Shown: positions 23,511-36,400 of the stretch, piece after piece
Numbering within the stretch: the first letter of the stretch is position 1
Layout of the letters: every line of letters starts with the position of its first letter
Assembly: GCF_001039355.2 (NCBI RefSeq)
Contig: NW_019773714.1
Span: 356,487 to 420,486 of the forward strand
Length of the DNA: 64,000 nucleotides
Source: Lingula anatina
Lineage: Eukaryota > Brachiopoda > Lingulata > Lingulida > Lingulidae
Reading direction: 5' to 3'
Position numbers and translations under genes: made by a program
The notes under the pieces: model-generated
The model's input: the letters and a program-made list of their open reading frames with translations, nothing else
Databases searched by the model: none
Told to the model about the DNA's origin: nothing

Positions 23511-26500
23511 GTGACAATTCAGAAAAACGAAGTCAAGAAAATTCTCATAAATATTCCTGGGGAGGATGGTCGCATGCGGGGAACTGGCTATCAGCCACAG
23601 CGCTGTTACGTCGTGGAATCCGACACAGACATCGCGGTGGTGGCGGCAAATCGTGTCAAAGAGTACACGGATTCTTACCTGGCACTCCCGGTGGATGTTC
23701 TTGGCACTGAGTACATCATCCCTTCCTGGCCCAAGACACAATCTTATGATGATTCCTTCATAGGTAACGTTTTTTAATGCAGTGATGAATAATTATGAAG
23801 GTTATATTTAAGGATTTTGCGACAACAAAATATGTTCTCTTTATTTCTTAGCAATGAAATGTAATTAATACAATACAACGCCATGTGAAAAGTGAAATAT
23901 ATTGGTATATTAATCAATCTGTTTTTTGACATTTCGAATTCAGAACTTACCATGTTTGTATATAACACACAATTTTGTATTGCAGCACTGTCCTGTTCGT
24001 CATGGGAAAGAGAATTCGATTCTAATACGACAGTAACTTTCTCATTTCCCGAAAGAACGAACGATCCTATTGTAGTGGAATACAACAATGAGACATATGG
24101 ACACCACCGCAATTTGACGATGTCATTAAACTCCTTCGATTTTGCTATTAATGACTGGAACAGCCAAACCGTGCAGATACTCAGCAAACAGGACCTGACA
24201 GGAACTAAAATCACATCTAACAAGCCTATCGCTGTAGTGTCCGGAAACACGGGGACCAAGATTGGAGCTTTGCCCACCTTTACGGGAGAAAATGGAGTAC
24301 TGTACGAGGAATCCTACGATCACCTGGAAGAAATGATTCCACCTCTACGTGCATGGGGAAAAAACTATGTCACCGTGCCTGTAGCGGACAGGAAAAAAGG
24401 GGACATTTTCAGAATTATTGGTATATAAATAGTTTTTTCAATTACTTAGACTGCCGACTCTTACTGATATGGCAAAATCCTTAAACTGCTGTTATAGTTG
24501 TTTCACTGAGTGTGACTTAGTGTGTGGTGTCATTTATCGTTAGCCTTAAACTGACTACATTTCCAAATTTCATCGGATTAAATTTGGTTTTTGCAAAGGA
24601 AAATATCGTAATATTGAAGCACGTTTTATATACTTGGAAATCTTCCAAAGAATTGCCTAACTGTGCTACAATAGAAATAAGAATAGATAAGCAATAAAAA
24701 GCGTAACATAATTTATTTAACATTCAAGGTATGGACCAGCAATACATTTACTAAAAACTTATTCAAATGATTTCCCTCAATTTTTGCCTTATCATTTCAG
24801 CAAGCAAAGATACCACCAATGTGGGCGTGTCATTTTATAGAGGTGCTTCTCTGAGGCAAAAGAGAGACATTTCAACAACCACCGCAAACCTCATTGAAAA
24901 GAGGAACAACCTGATTAATAATATGGGAGATTTCTTGCAGTTAGATATCCCTTCTAACGAATATCTTGTCATCCAGGCCGACGAACCCATACTTCTGGTA
25001 CAGTACTCCAAATCAGGTAATTGTTTTTTCAAGGGCAAAAGATAAGTGTTTGTCAATAAAGATAAGAAAGACCAATATAATAACATATCAGTACTCTGTT
25101 ATTAGTGAGATGTTGTAGATTAAATACTTTCGATGCAGGCTTGTTGTTTAGATTGGAGACCAAAGCATGGAATCTTTGTAGTGACAGTGGCTTAAGTGGG
25201 ATTATTTATATAAGGCGCCACACTGTTTACAGGCTGTTTTCATTAAACTCAACGGAAAAAATCATCGTTAAAGAACACTAATTTATCGAAAAAAGAAACG
25301 AGAATCTTCATGGGTGCTCCTTGTTAACAATATCATTTCTTTCTTTCCAGCTAATATAGATCGGTCTGAAAGCGACCCCTTCATGCTTGTCATGCCGCCT
25401 GTGGAACAATATGACAACGAGTATACATTCGCCACAGTGGCAGGAATAACAAACCCGTATACAAATTATGTAGCAGTTATCATCAAGACAGTTGACAAAA
25501 ATGGTCTATACATTGACGGTCAGCCTTTCTACAATGGTTCCAGCGACACACCTTGGGTAGATCTAGAAAATACAGGATTTTCTGTCAAAACGAAGGTGAT
25601 CGGGCATGGCTCTCACAATCTGTTTCACGTCGATTCCAGTAAGACATTCGCGGCGATGTCATATGGTCAGACCAAATACGAATCGTATGGGCATCCAGCC
25701 GGAATGCGAGTGGCATCTTTGTATGACTATTGTCAAGCGAAACCTGGCACGGCGGGAGACAAGCTTGATAATGACTGTGATGGACGTATTGACGAAGAAC
25801 TCAAAAATGGCCTCGACGACGACGTAGACGGTTCCATTGACGAAGATCTGGCTGGAGTCGTTCTGTTCACTGCGGCACCGCAGTCAAGCACTACATCTTC
25901 TACTAGTACTGAGTACACGTCTGATGTTTCGGAGGTATATACACCCGCACCAACTAAAACCAAGGATTTTTTGGATAATTTAGGTGAAGGAATGGGAGGG
26001 TTCGCACCCGGGCTCGTACTGATATTTGGAATTGCACTGTTAGTGACGCTCAGCTGCTGTGTGTTCTTCGCCTTTTTGCTGTATAAGAAAAACAGAAAAG
26101 AGGAAAACGCAAACACCGACCCCGCCCTACCATTGGAGCCAATCCAGCGAAGCAAGTCTGTCCGTTTCAGTACTGACACCTTGTCGCCGTCATCGGGGTC
26201 AGGAAAGCGTTTTGAGAACCAGAGAATGAGCGTCTACTCTGTCATATCGGACGATTTCAACTACAGAAATGATGAGGACGAGGGAATCGGAGACAGTGAG
26301 AGAAGTGCTACACCTGACGATACGGGCTCCATGGCGAGCACGGAAACGCCCAGAATCGCTTCAGCAGGCGGTGTAGAACCAACCATTGGAGATCTAAATC
26401 AGACAGATACTGCAAGGGACGCTTGGTCGCTTTCGTCAAGCCAAGGCAGAGACAGCCCTGGGAACGACTCCCAAAATACGTTTCTTCCTCGAGGCAAACG

Positions 26501-26546
26501 GAATAAACGCAATCATGTCGTACCAGTTTGGGCATCAGACTTTTGA
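23511..26546 (+). CDS. Second IgGFc-binding-domain transmembrane receptor, 5' exons missing
   Basis: Four exons: 23511-23763, 23986-24420, 24801-25016 and 25351-26546 (699 codons plus stop), with phases matching exons 3-6 of the complete paralogue at 3429-8184. The signal peptide and first ectodomain exon are absent: the LINE lies immediately upstream of the acceptor at 23510. The ectodomain shows the same landmarks (EYIIPSW, PIAVVSGN, EEMIPPLRAWGKNYVTVP, ILLVQYSKS, LVMPPVEQY). The acidic motif is LDNDCDGRIDEE followed by LDDDVDGSIDED. The Ser/Thr stalk is short and without tandem repeats. The membrane helix is near residues 518-542 (LVLIFGIALLVTLSCCVFFA), then KKNRKEE and a tail of about 150 residues ending in ASDF. 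DEGIG, AWS and RGKRN motifs in the tail are shared with the paralogue. The family call is firm; the gene as assembled cannot make a signal-bearing protein. Confidence 0.83.
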
Positions 26547-28680
26547 GAATAAGCTAGAGCATCCTCGGCTGGGTACGCATAGACAAGCGCTTTGGTATAA
26601 AGTGCAGAGTTTATCAGAAGGAGAGACAAATGTGATTTTTGAAGTTGCTTCTATATTGTTACACATAACAAGCCGCTTTACCATCTTGAATGTTGCAGAT
26701 AAGAAACGAATGCAGTGACAATTTTATGACGTGGCATACAAATTGCGTACATGCAGTTTCAATGTTGTTGGATACTATTTACAAATATCGAGAACGCGAC
26801 CCGTATTCCCGGTATTCCTTTCGAATTATGTGGTGAACTATCGGTCATTTACTTAAAATGGCACACTGCGTATCTGGTAGCCCCTTTCCTTGCCTTTCTC
26901 TTTTATGCATTAATATGTATATATAGGCCCCACATTATGTACTGTTTTTCAGTTTTGGATTTCAGCATCGCTTTGAACGACTAAAGAGGCTTTTCCTCTG
27001 TTCTGTCTTTTAAATACACTTATAGTAACTGGAACAAACTTTTAATTCATCGAATCATTTTCCTTAATATTGCTATAGGCCTATGCATTGATTCTTGCAT
27101 AAATGTACAAAAAGTTGCATATTATGATCGTTTGTTTTGATATTTATTACTTGAATGTTGCCTTCTCCTGCATAATCAGACGGTGTAAGGGATTGATTTT
27201 ATTCTATTGCTTATAGGTCCTTATAGGTTGGAGGGGTTAGTTTTATTTGTGTAAGTAGGCTATACAGTAGCATTAACCAAGCGTGTTTTATCACTCACAT
27301 ACGACGGTATTGTTGTATAATCGCCCTATGTTACGTGATGTTTAGTGCAATGTTTCAATAGGTGCTTAGTCTACTCATTTGTCACAACAGGACAGAATAG
27401 TTGAAAATCATATTCCAATATAAGATAATGCTACTGCTTGGTGCCGTAGTGGTGCGGTTTCTATGCCACTGTCAAAGTAGGCCTACTGGTAAAATAAACA
27501 CACAACTTTTAGGTAAATCTAACCCGCATAACCAACTCCCACAATGAAAATACAACATTATACTAAATTTTGTCTTTTGTTTTAGAATCTATGTTCGCTC
27601 TCAATTCCTCGTTGTACAGTAGCCTATTTAGGCCTACTTTAATGGGACAGTAAGTAAGATTCAAGTAGGAAAATCTTAAGAAATTTGTAATGCCCTTGTT
27701 AAAATAAAAACGTCTGTCAAATTACATAGCTATAGGTGACTAACAGGTTTGAAAAATAGTTGATAGCTTGTTCAGCAAATATTTATTTTAAAAAATTTTA
27801 AATAACATGAATCAATCATGAGAAACAAACGCAATGGAGTAATTAAAAAATAAGGGTGGGGGCATGACAATGGTTTTATTGTTTAACTCCCCCAATAGCC
27901 TTTGCAGTTGTGTTAATCACTGCTTCCACATTGAAAATATTATCATCAAAATTATAGCTTTCTCAGAGCAAAATTTTCAAAATTTAGTACCTCTCTCAGA
28001 TTTGTAATTTGGAATTCAAATGACAATTTTGGTGTTTGGCATTTTGGCATCTATTAAAATACATGGATACACAGAAAATACATATGAGTATCTGAGTCAA
28101 AGGGCCTACCGATTGAAGCAACTTAGCGCATATTGAAACAAAATGCAGTAGTTGAGAAGGTGTCCTTGACCTATTTCAGCGCTTCTTGCAGGGTCATTAT
28201 TTAAACTGATAATGTTTCGTTTCGGTAAATACTGCGTGTTTGGTGGTACAAGGGTGATACAGGCAAGTTTGACAGTTTTCGTAATCGGTATAGGTTACTT
28301 GATTCATTTATGAGAGGCCTCTTTTCGTGTGATGTTGGTAGAGGGCGATGACTTTGAAGAAAGTGCTCACTCAAAATCCTGTAAAAACACAACACCTTGC
28401 GCTACTAGTATCTGCATGTTTTTCTCAGTTTGCGAGGTACTTAGCGTTGCTAGTACGGTTAAAAATTGGACCAACCTGTCTATAGGTCTGCGCTCTTCTC
28501 AGGAAAGTTTCTCTCCTCAACATTTAAATTTTCAAGTTTTAACTGCATTGTGTGGGCTGCTGGCACTGCTAGTACTTGCTTTTAAATTTGTTGGGCTAGC
28601 ATTTTGCTCAAGGAGTTCAATAACAGATCATATGCACCTTGAATAAAGAATTCCAATGTAATTTTTTTTTCTTTCAATTT
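26547..28680. other. Intergenic stretch, no gene seen
   Basis: AT-rich spacer between the second receptor and the TMEM53-like gene. Taggcct-type words recur (about 27060, 27478, 27628). A splice acceptor-like ttttctttcaatttag at 28667-28682 suggests that the 5' UTR of the next gene is spliced, with its promoter somewhere in this stretch. The first exon itself was not identified. Confidence 0.45.
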
Positions 28681-28736
28681 AGATTAACAAACTGGGACTC
28701 ACAAGCAAATTTTATTCCTCACTATCTACCTCTGAA

Positions 28737-29543
28737 ATGGAAAAGATCAAGATATCGGATCACCTGATATTGAGGCAAACGATAGATCAGACTAAAAACC
28801 AAAGCGGAGGTAAAGCTAGGCCTCTGGTATTGTTTTTTCCATGGATGAATGCCAAAGCAGCTGCAGTGCAGAAATATTGTGATATTTATCATGAAAGGGG
28901 CATGGATGTTTTGATTGTCTCAAGTTCTGCTAAGCATTTCTTATGGCCTGAGAGTGCTGGGCCTCTGGCTGCGGAGGTTTTAGACTACACAAAGAAACAT
29001 CACATTCACCGCCCTCTCCTTATTCATGGATTGTCAATAGGAGCATACTTCTTCACAGTTTGCCTCATGCAGATGATAATGAATCCACAGAAATACAAAC
29101 AGTTAGAGCAACAAATCTGTGGCCAAATCTATGATAGTCTCACTGTTGGCAGCGTGCAGAGGATGGCACTTGGAATTGCCAAATCAATCACCAATAACCA
29201 AACCTTGAGTTCCTCAATCAAGGGCTCCATTTTGACCTATTTTGCCCTAACCCATAGCCATACTGTGGCACAGTATGACAAATTGATAGCCTTGTTTAAG
29301 GAGAAGCCACATAGGTCTCCAGCCTTACTATTTTACTCCCTAGATGATCCAATGTGTGATCCAGATTCGATGGCAGATATTATTGATACATGGAACAAAC
29401 TGGGCATGTCAGTTACCCACAAATGTTGGGAAAGATCTAAGCATGCTGGACACTTGAAGCAGCACACTGCAGACTATATTCAAACCTTGGACACATTTCT
29501 CAGACAATTAACTTTTGATATTAATCCAAAGTCTAAACTCTGA
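28737..29543 (+). CDS. TMEM53/DUF829-family protein, single-exon
   Basis: 268 codons in one exon. The sequence has the layout of the DUF829 (TMEM53) family, which belongs to the alpha/beta-hydrolase fold: an N-terminal strand and turn PLVLFFPWMNAKAAAVQKYCDIY (the family's W-x-x-A...Y-x-x-Y signature), a nucleophile-elbow-like HGLSIGAY with Ser100, an acid candidate in YSLDDPMCDP (Asp202/203) and a His candidate in SKHAGHLKQH (His235/238). Vertebrate TMEM53 is a nuclear-envelope protein linked to signalling control. No enzyme activity can be claimed from sequence. Start chosen at the ATG after cctctgaa, which fits the family's usual N-terminus and length. An acceptor-like site 55 bases upstream suggests a noncoding first exon. 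Confidence 0.82.
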   Translation: MEKIKISDHLILRQTIDQTKNQSGGKARPLVLFFPWMNAKAAAVQKYCDIYHERGMDVLIVSSSAKHFLWPESAGPLAAEVLDYTKKHHIHRPLLIHGLSIGAYFFTVCLMQMIMNPQKYKQLEQQICGQIYDSLTVGSVQRMALGIAKSITNNQTLSSSIKGSILTYFALTHSHTVAQYDKLIALFKEKPHRSPALLFYSLDDPMCDPDSMADIIDTWNKLGMSVTHKCWERSKHAGHLKQHTADYIQTLDTFLRQLTFDINPKSKL

Positions 29544-30488
29544 CCATGTCATACATTTTGTTCTTGTATTCAGTGTCACTTGTATAGGAGTGGCAGAGTC
29601 GGCATCATTACTCATACAACCCTGGTCGTTTCAGCTGGATGATAGTTTTTGGACCTCAGCACCGAATCCATTTTAATACGTTATCTAATAATCTAAACTT
29701 TGTGCTGTCGTTGTCATCGTTCATGACATAAATACGCTCCTACTTAATACCAACCCTCCCTAGGCAGAATTGCAATAAACCACCTGTTGTTTCAGTAACT
29801 ATGTAAATAAATCAATTGCAAATATTTTGAATAAATTAACTACTAACGACAGGATTGTATCATGCAAAATTTATTGACAGCTGATTAATTTTTACTTAGT
29901 TTCATTTTATCTTCAATAACAGGTGTCTGTCAAATAAAATTAATCCGTAAACGGCAATTCATGGTTTACGCTGGCACCCTAGCAAGCACGAAATGTCCTT
30001 TGGCTATGATCTAAGACACCGTCAATTACAGAAGAGGGGTGTAATAATTAGTTCCCTTTGAAATAAATATGACAGACGCAAACAAAACCATTTACACAGA
30101 AGACAACATCTAATTCACAAGTTTTTTTTTTCGTTTTTGAAAATGTCTCAAATTACATCATGTTTTTTAAATCCACACAAAAATGCACGTCTCAGAGCAC
30201 ACCAAAGTGTTCGTCCTCTGTGCAAAATAAATGTTACATATTCTCTTCACGTTTTTTAAGCTGGATGCTATTATTAAATTGAATGAATCAGATATGTGAC
30301 CACCATCAAGTTCTAAGGCATGTGCTGGATCTTCTTTCTGATTGAATGATGGCTGTTCTACTTTAAAGGAAGTGGGAATTGTCATAAGCAATCTATGTTA
30401 TACCAGTTTCCTGGAATTCTACTTAAGAATGGCAATTTTCACTTTCTTGCACAAAACGATTTGCATGTCTTTTCCCAGCTCCTTGCAA
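29544..30488. other. Convergent 3' flanks of the TMEM53-like gene and TARS1
   Basis: Holds the two 3' UTRs, read toward each other. Candidate polyadenylation signals occur on the plus strand (for example aataaa near 29772 and 29830). No further gene is seen. Confidence 0.5.
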
Positions 30489-33400
30489 TTAAAATTCATC
30501 TTTGCTTTCCACTTTGGTTTCAGCAAAATTCTTGAAACGCTCGATGACATGTTCTAATGAGTGTTCTCCATGCACCTGGTTGTCTCTGGTACGGACATTG
30601 ACAGTGTTGTTCAGCTGTTCCTTCTCTCCAACAACTGAAACCAGTAAAGAATGATTTAACTTCACAAACACATATTACAAATGTCACTGGAAAACTAAAA
30701 GCAAATTTATCAAATTTTATCTTTGGTGAGTTTCCCTGATATATTCACTTCAGGAAAACCTACATTATAAATTGCAGTATCTCATAAAGGTTACCGTTTG
30801 TTGACACAAAGGTAGACAGTCAAAATAAAGTCATTTTAAATTTTACTAGTAATATTTAATTTTTGTGGTTAGTTAAGTTCTTTTGAGATCAAATGGATCT
30901 AGCATTTCTTTGGCACAATCATAGATGAATCCAGTATACAACTGAGTAACGACCTGGTATCAAATATTTTCTGCAGTTCTTTATTTGTCAAGTAAAGATT
31001 GTTTATACTACAGACACAATGTCATTCCTAGTGCCCTTTAATAAATTATAAATACTGACCAAAGATAAAGTTGTACTGTGCAAGTTGTGCATTCCTGATC
31101 TTCTTATTCATGGTGGTGCCAGGATCCAAGTCTAAGTCACAATTAAATCCACTGTCATGGATCTCTTTTTTAACCTGCAAAGAAATTTTAAAAGGAGTCA
31201 ACATAAATGACACATTTTTAAAGATAAACTAAAGGAGGGCTCAAGCAATAGAGAACATATTTAAATTCCATATATAAATTGCCTTTAAAGATTTTTATAA
31301 TAGCCACTGCTTTATCCTGCTGTCATAGGATTAGAATTAAGGATGAAGATAGGGCAATACCACTTTTAATACACGACTTGGAAAATTACCTTCTTTGCAT
31401 AGTCATCAAATGGTGATGCTACTGGAATCACAATAGACTGTCTTGGAGACAACCAGAATGGCCATTTTCCACCATAATTTTCACACAAAATGGCAATCAT
31501 CCTTTCCACAGAACCTAGGATAGCACGGTGAATGATCACAGGTCGTTTCTTCTCTCCATCTGCTGCTTCGCTGTTGATATGAAAAAGAATTTTAAACATG
31601 TTTATATTTAGTTTCCGACTTTCAACTGGATATTCTTTATTCAAGGTTTTAAACTCTCCTTAGTTTTAATGTAAACAGCACTGAAACACACATAGTGTAT
31701 TTTAAAGAAATAAATACTAAGATAAAACTCTTTTCAATTTGCAATTTACAATATACAATCTTATACATTTCCATTTATATTATGTGTAAAAACTGTGCTT
31801 AGAAAATATATAACTAACGCATTTAAACCAATTTTGACATCCCATATAAAAGGGTAAGTATGATACAATTGAAATGAATATTAGCAAAATCATATTTCTC
31901 TGGTCAGTGGTATCCACAATAGCAAATTTTCCACTGCTTACCTAACGTAAGTCAAGTTAAACCTCTCTGGTAGCTGAAAGTCCAACTGTATGGTGGCACA
32001 TTGGTGGGATCTTTTTAGGGCATCCATGATAGTGATATCAATCTAAGATGGAATTAAAACAAGTTTCATGATGTTTAGTCCCAATTCATTTAGTGGTTTA
32101 GCGCACAATTTTGTACTTTTTCAAGGGAAAAAAGATTTTGTAAAAAAAACTCAAACAAGCCAAAAAGATACTACTTATTCAAATCTGTATGATATTTTAA
32201 AAATGTATCATTGATAATGTAACTGGGTTTCCATAAATGACATTACTTGAGAAAAAAACTTTACCTTTGGTCCATAGAATGCACCATCCCCTGGGTTCAG
32301 TTTCCATGGGATGCCACACCTGTCCAAGCTGTCTGCAAGTTGCTAAAAATAAAAATTTAAGTCATTATTTTGAAAACAAAAAATTAATACAATGACCAAT
32401 TACAAAAGCACTAAATCAAAGCGAGAAAAATGGTACATCTTAATTACTCACTCTACACTTCTTTTGCTGACTGTGATGATTTTTACTTATTATATGGATT
32501 ACAGAAACAATTTAAATGTTATCCAGAACAGCATCTTACCTTCTCAGCTTTATCCCACACCTCGATTTCTCCAAGGTACTTGTCAGGTCTGGTGGAGAGA
32601 TATAGTTTGAAGCTAAACCCGAACTTGCCATATACAAACTGCAAGAAGTCTAAGCAACCACCAATTTCTTCCTCGAGCTGAAGAATAATACATCATAATC
32701 AAAACCATACAGAGACATGAATGACACGTATTCAACAAGCCTGTTATCATTTCTACAATTCAAGATCACATGTGCAGAAATACAACACTGAACCAAACAA
32801 AGAAATGTGCAGAAATAAAAGACTGAAAGCTGCATATATAAATTATAAATAATCAGCAGAATAAATATATGGCTCATAATAATAAAATACTTTTCAAACT
32901 AATAAACTCCTAACACATACCTGATCAAACCTGCAGAAGATATGGGCATCATCTTGCTGGAACCTTCGGACTCTGGTCAGTCCAGAGAGAGCACCTGACA
33001 ACTCATTCCTGTGCAGCACACCAAAGTCAGCTAACCTCACTGGAAGCTCTCTCCATGATCTGGGTCGGTGATCAAACATAAGACTGTGGACAGAGAAAGC
33101 AGGAGAAAGCCATTATAATTCAACTTAACAAAACTACTTTGAACAGCTGTATTTAAATTCATTGTTTTTATGTATATTATTTTTCCTTTTTTAAATGAAT
33201 TTTGAAACTCGAAAATTGAACTGTAAAAGGTATTTACTGTAGTTTATGACAAAAAAAAAAAAAAAAAAAAAAAAAAAACTTACTGATCACCCTAATCTGT
33301 ACATTGTCAGAAAATGTTATCAGTCTTTCTGCTAAATTCTTTCAATTTTGACCGATTTCACTTCATTAAACTCACCAGTGTCCTGGACAGTTCATAGGTT

Positions 33401-36400
33401 TCAGACCATACTGTTCCTTCTCCACATCAAACTTAAACATGTTGTCAGAATAGTGCTGCCAGTGGCCAGAGGTCTCCCAGAGACGACTGCTGTAGATATT
33501 GGGGCTCACCACCTCAGTAAAACCACGCTTCCTGTATTCAGTCTGAAAGGATTACAAAAATACTGTATAGATATGTCCAAGAAAGAAGTTGATACTTATC
33601 CACAATATCTGCCTTTAACTCTGTTTGAATGTCTTTAAATTATTATCAGTGCAGGGCAATTAATCAATTTCTGAATCTTAAAGACAAATTTATTGAATTT
33701 TCAAGGGTAGAAGCTTACTGACTGATTTTTACCTTTTTCACCCCTTTTGAGAATTCTTGATTTTAATTGTCATGTATAAAGGTGTTTTTGAATAATTAAA
33801 ACCCAAGCATCCCATCTCACCTTGATAAAATCTACAAGTGTGTTATAGATGTGAGCGCCACGCGGTAGGAAGAATGCACTTCCAGGACTCATTTCATGGA
33901 AAAAGAACAATTCTTGTTCCTAGAAAATAATGTTATTTCCAATGAGATTGAATGCATCCAAACCGTTTTTATACAAAACAAGTGAACATCAATTTCATAA
34001 GGTTATATTTTACACACACAAAACATCGCAAATTTGACAGCTTGCATGACTTTCCCCATATATTTTGCAGGGCTGCAAGGTGACAAACGCAAATGTCAAA
34101 CTGCAACATTTTAAAGTTTCTCTTCAAACATTCATCCGTTGAGAATGAATCTTATATTTTCATGTTTTTTCATAAAATGTGAATAAATAAACAAAGCAAA
34201 CAATTCATTACAGAATTCCAAAGCAAATTTAAAAGTCTACTTACTCTCCCAATCTTCCTGTGGTCCCTCTTAGCTGCCTCCTCCTGAAACTGTTTCCATT
34301 CCTTTAGTTGTTTGGTATCAGGAAAAGAAATTCCGTAGAGACGCTGGAGACTTTCTGCCTCAGAGTTACCCTCCCAGTAAGTCGCAGAACTTTTGGTTAT
34401 GGCAAAGGCTTTAACCTTGCCAGTGTGCCTGACGTGAGGCCCTCGACACAGGTCAATTAAGGGACCACATCTGCAATAAGACACCAAATCAAAATTTAAC
34501 CTACTATTTTGAAGGTTTTTAACAATGACATAACCTACTGTAATAAGTTCAGTTTGTGGATCGATATTTACTAAATATATATCAAAATATTATTCTAAAG
34601 ATTAAATAAAAACCAATAACAATTCTGAGAGAAAGGTAAAGCTGTGGAGCCCACCTGTATACAGTGGTGGTGGGGGTGGTCACTTTCTCATTGATGATCC
34701 TCTGCTTGAATTCATTGTACTGAAAGGGAGAAATGTAAATTTACAACTGCACTTTTTCCCTCCATTACTTTATTCTTATGAACTGAAATAATTTCAGATA
34801 AACTTTCAGGAATATTATTGTTCTTATCTTACCTGAAAACTTGACTTTAATAGTGTTTCCACAATTTGAATTTGATGACAAAAAATCATTTTGTGGGTAT
34901 AAAAGTGAAGAAAATACCTTAAACATTTCCAGAAGATCTTCCTTCTTCATTTCTAGCCTTTCAAATGGCTGTTTGTCTTTCTGAATAGACTTCACAATCT
35001 GCTCCAGTGCTGGATAGTCTTTTTCTGACACAACCCTTCCAAAACGAAACATTTCATTCTTTTTGAGGCAAATGCAATTTCATGATTTCAAAAAAATAAT
35101 ACAATGACTAAGCGGATCATCTGTTGAAATCAAATTAAAGCCCAAATCTCTTTTATGAAAGATCATGTTGTATTTGCCAGGGAAGTTAAATGAACCTTTC
35201 TTTCATTTCACTTGCATGGCTTTTAGCTTTTAGTTCATCAACATGAAGTGTTCTGTGACTGGACTTTTTGAAAATTTCTAAAGATGAAGTTGACACCCAG
35301 TTGACATACCTTTACACTTTTTCTGGTAACACAGATGTGATGCCAATATGCATTAAAATAACAGCACAAGTACAAAGAAACACAAAGGCAATTGCAATAT
35401 GTACTTTGCCATGAACTTACCTGTCAGGTGCCCACATATCGTAATAAAAGCCATTCTCAATGGGTGGGCCATAGCATAGATGCCCTCCATAGTGTCTCTC
35501 CATAGCCTCCCCCATCATGTGAGCACTGGAGTGCCAGAACACATATTGACCTGAAAAAGAAATTNGAGTGGCTATTTTCTTTCGCCCCCTTTTGTCGCTC
35601 TCCTGTTCAGACTTGACGCGCGTCTGAGCCATGTTTGCTGTTTTGGCGCCAAATAGTAACATCCGGGTCTCAGCCGTAGTACTTCATTCATAGTAAACCG
35701 CGAGACTTAGCGAGAAATTGCGCGTTCTGAAGCCGTACTGTGAGGTGGTAGCTGAGTATTTAAGACGAGTCGTCTTTTATTATTTAATGGAACTTAAAAA
35801 CGGTATTAGGTAGCTTCATTTTCTGAACGGTTTTGGATAGGATATACCTTGGTCATTATGGGGAAATTGGTGAGTTTTCCAAGAAAATTCATTTTCATGC
35901 TATTTTAAGGGTTTAACGCGCTGAGACTGTCTTTAATGTATTTTGCCTGGTTACTGTTATTTAAGTTTCAGCAACAGTTTCTCAATCTTGTAATATTTTT
36001 ATAAACAAACAGAAATGGCCAAACTGATCAGCATTTAGTCCCATAACTCCCGAGTTGTGTGGCCTTGTGTTACTTGATAAATTTAATCATCCAGTGAAAT
36101 ACCCATGAATGTAAAATAATTCTTCTTCACTTAAGAAATACTTGGATATTATCTTGAGCAGCATTATGACCAGTCATCAGTGCTTACCTTCTTCATCATC
36201 AAATTTTATGACCTCTAGCTGAGCATCTTTCTCCAATGGTCTGTCCAAGTCCCACAGTTCACCATTGACTTTGGAAATGACAGCATTGTCGGCAAGGCCT
36301 TGGCTAGAAACAATGCAAAAACAAAATAAATACTTGACCGAAGTGGTTTATATATAAGAGAGTGGTATATATATTTAAAAGATGTCATTGGCTAAAACTG

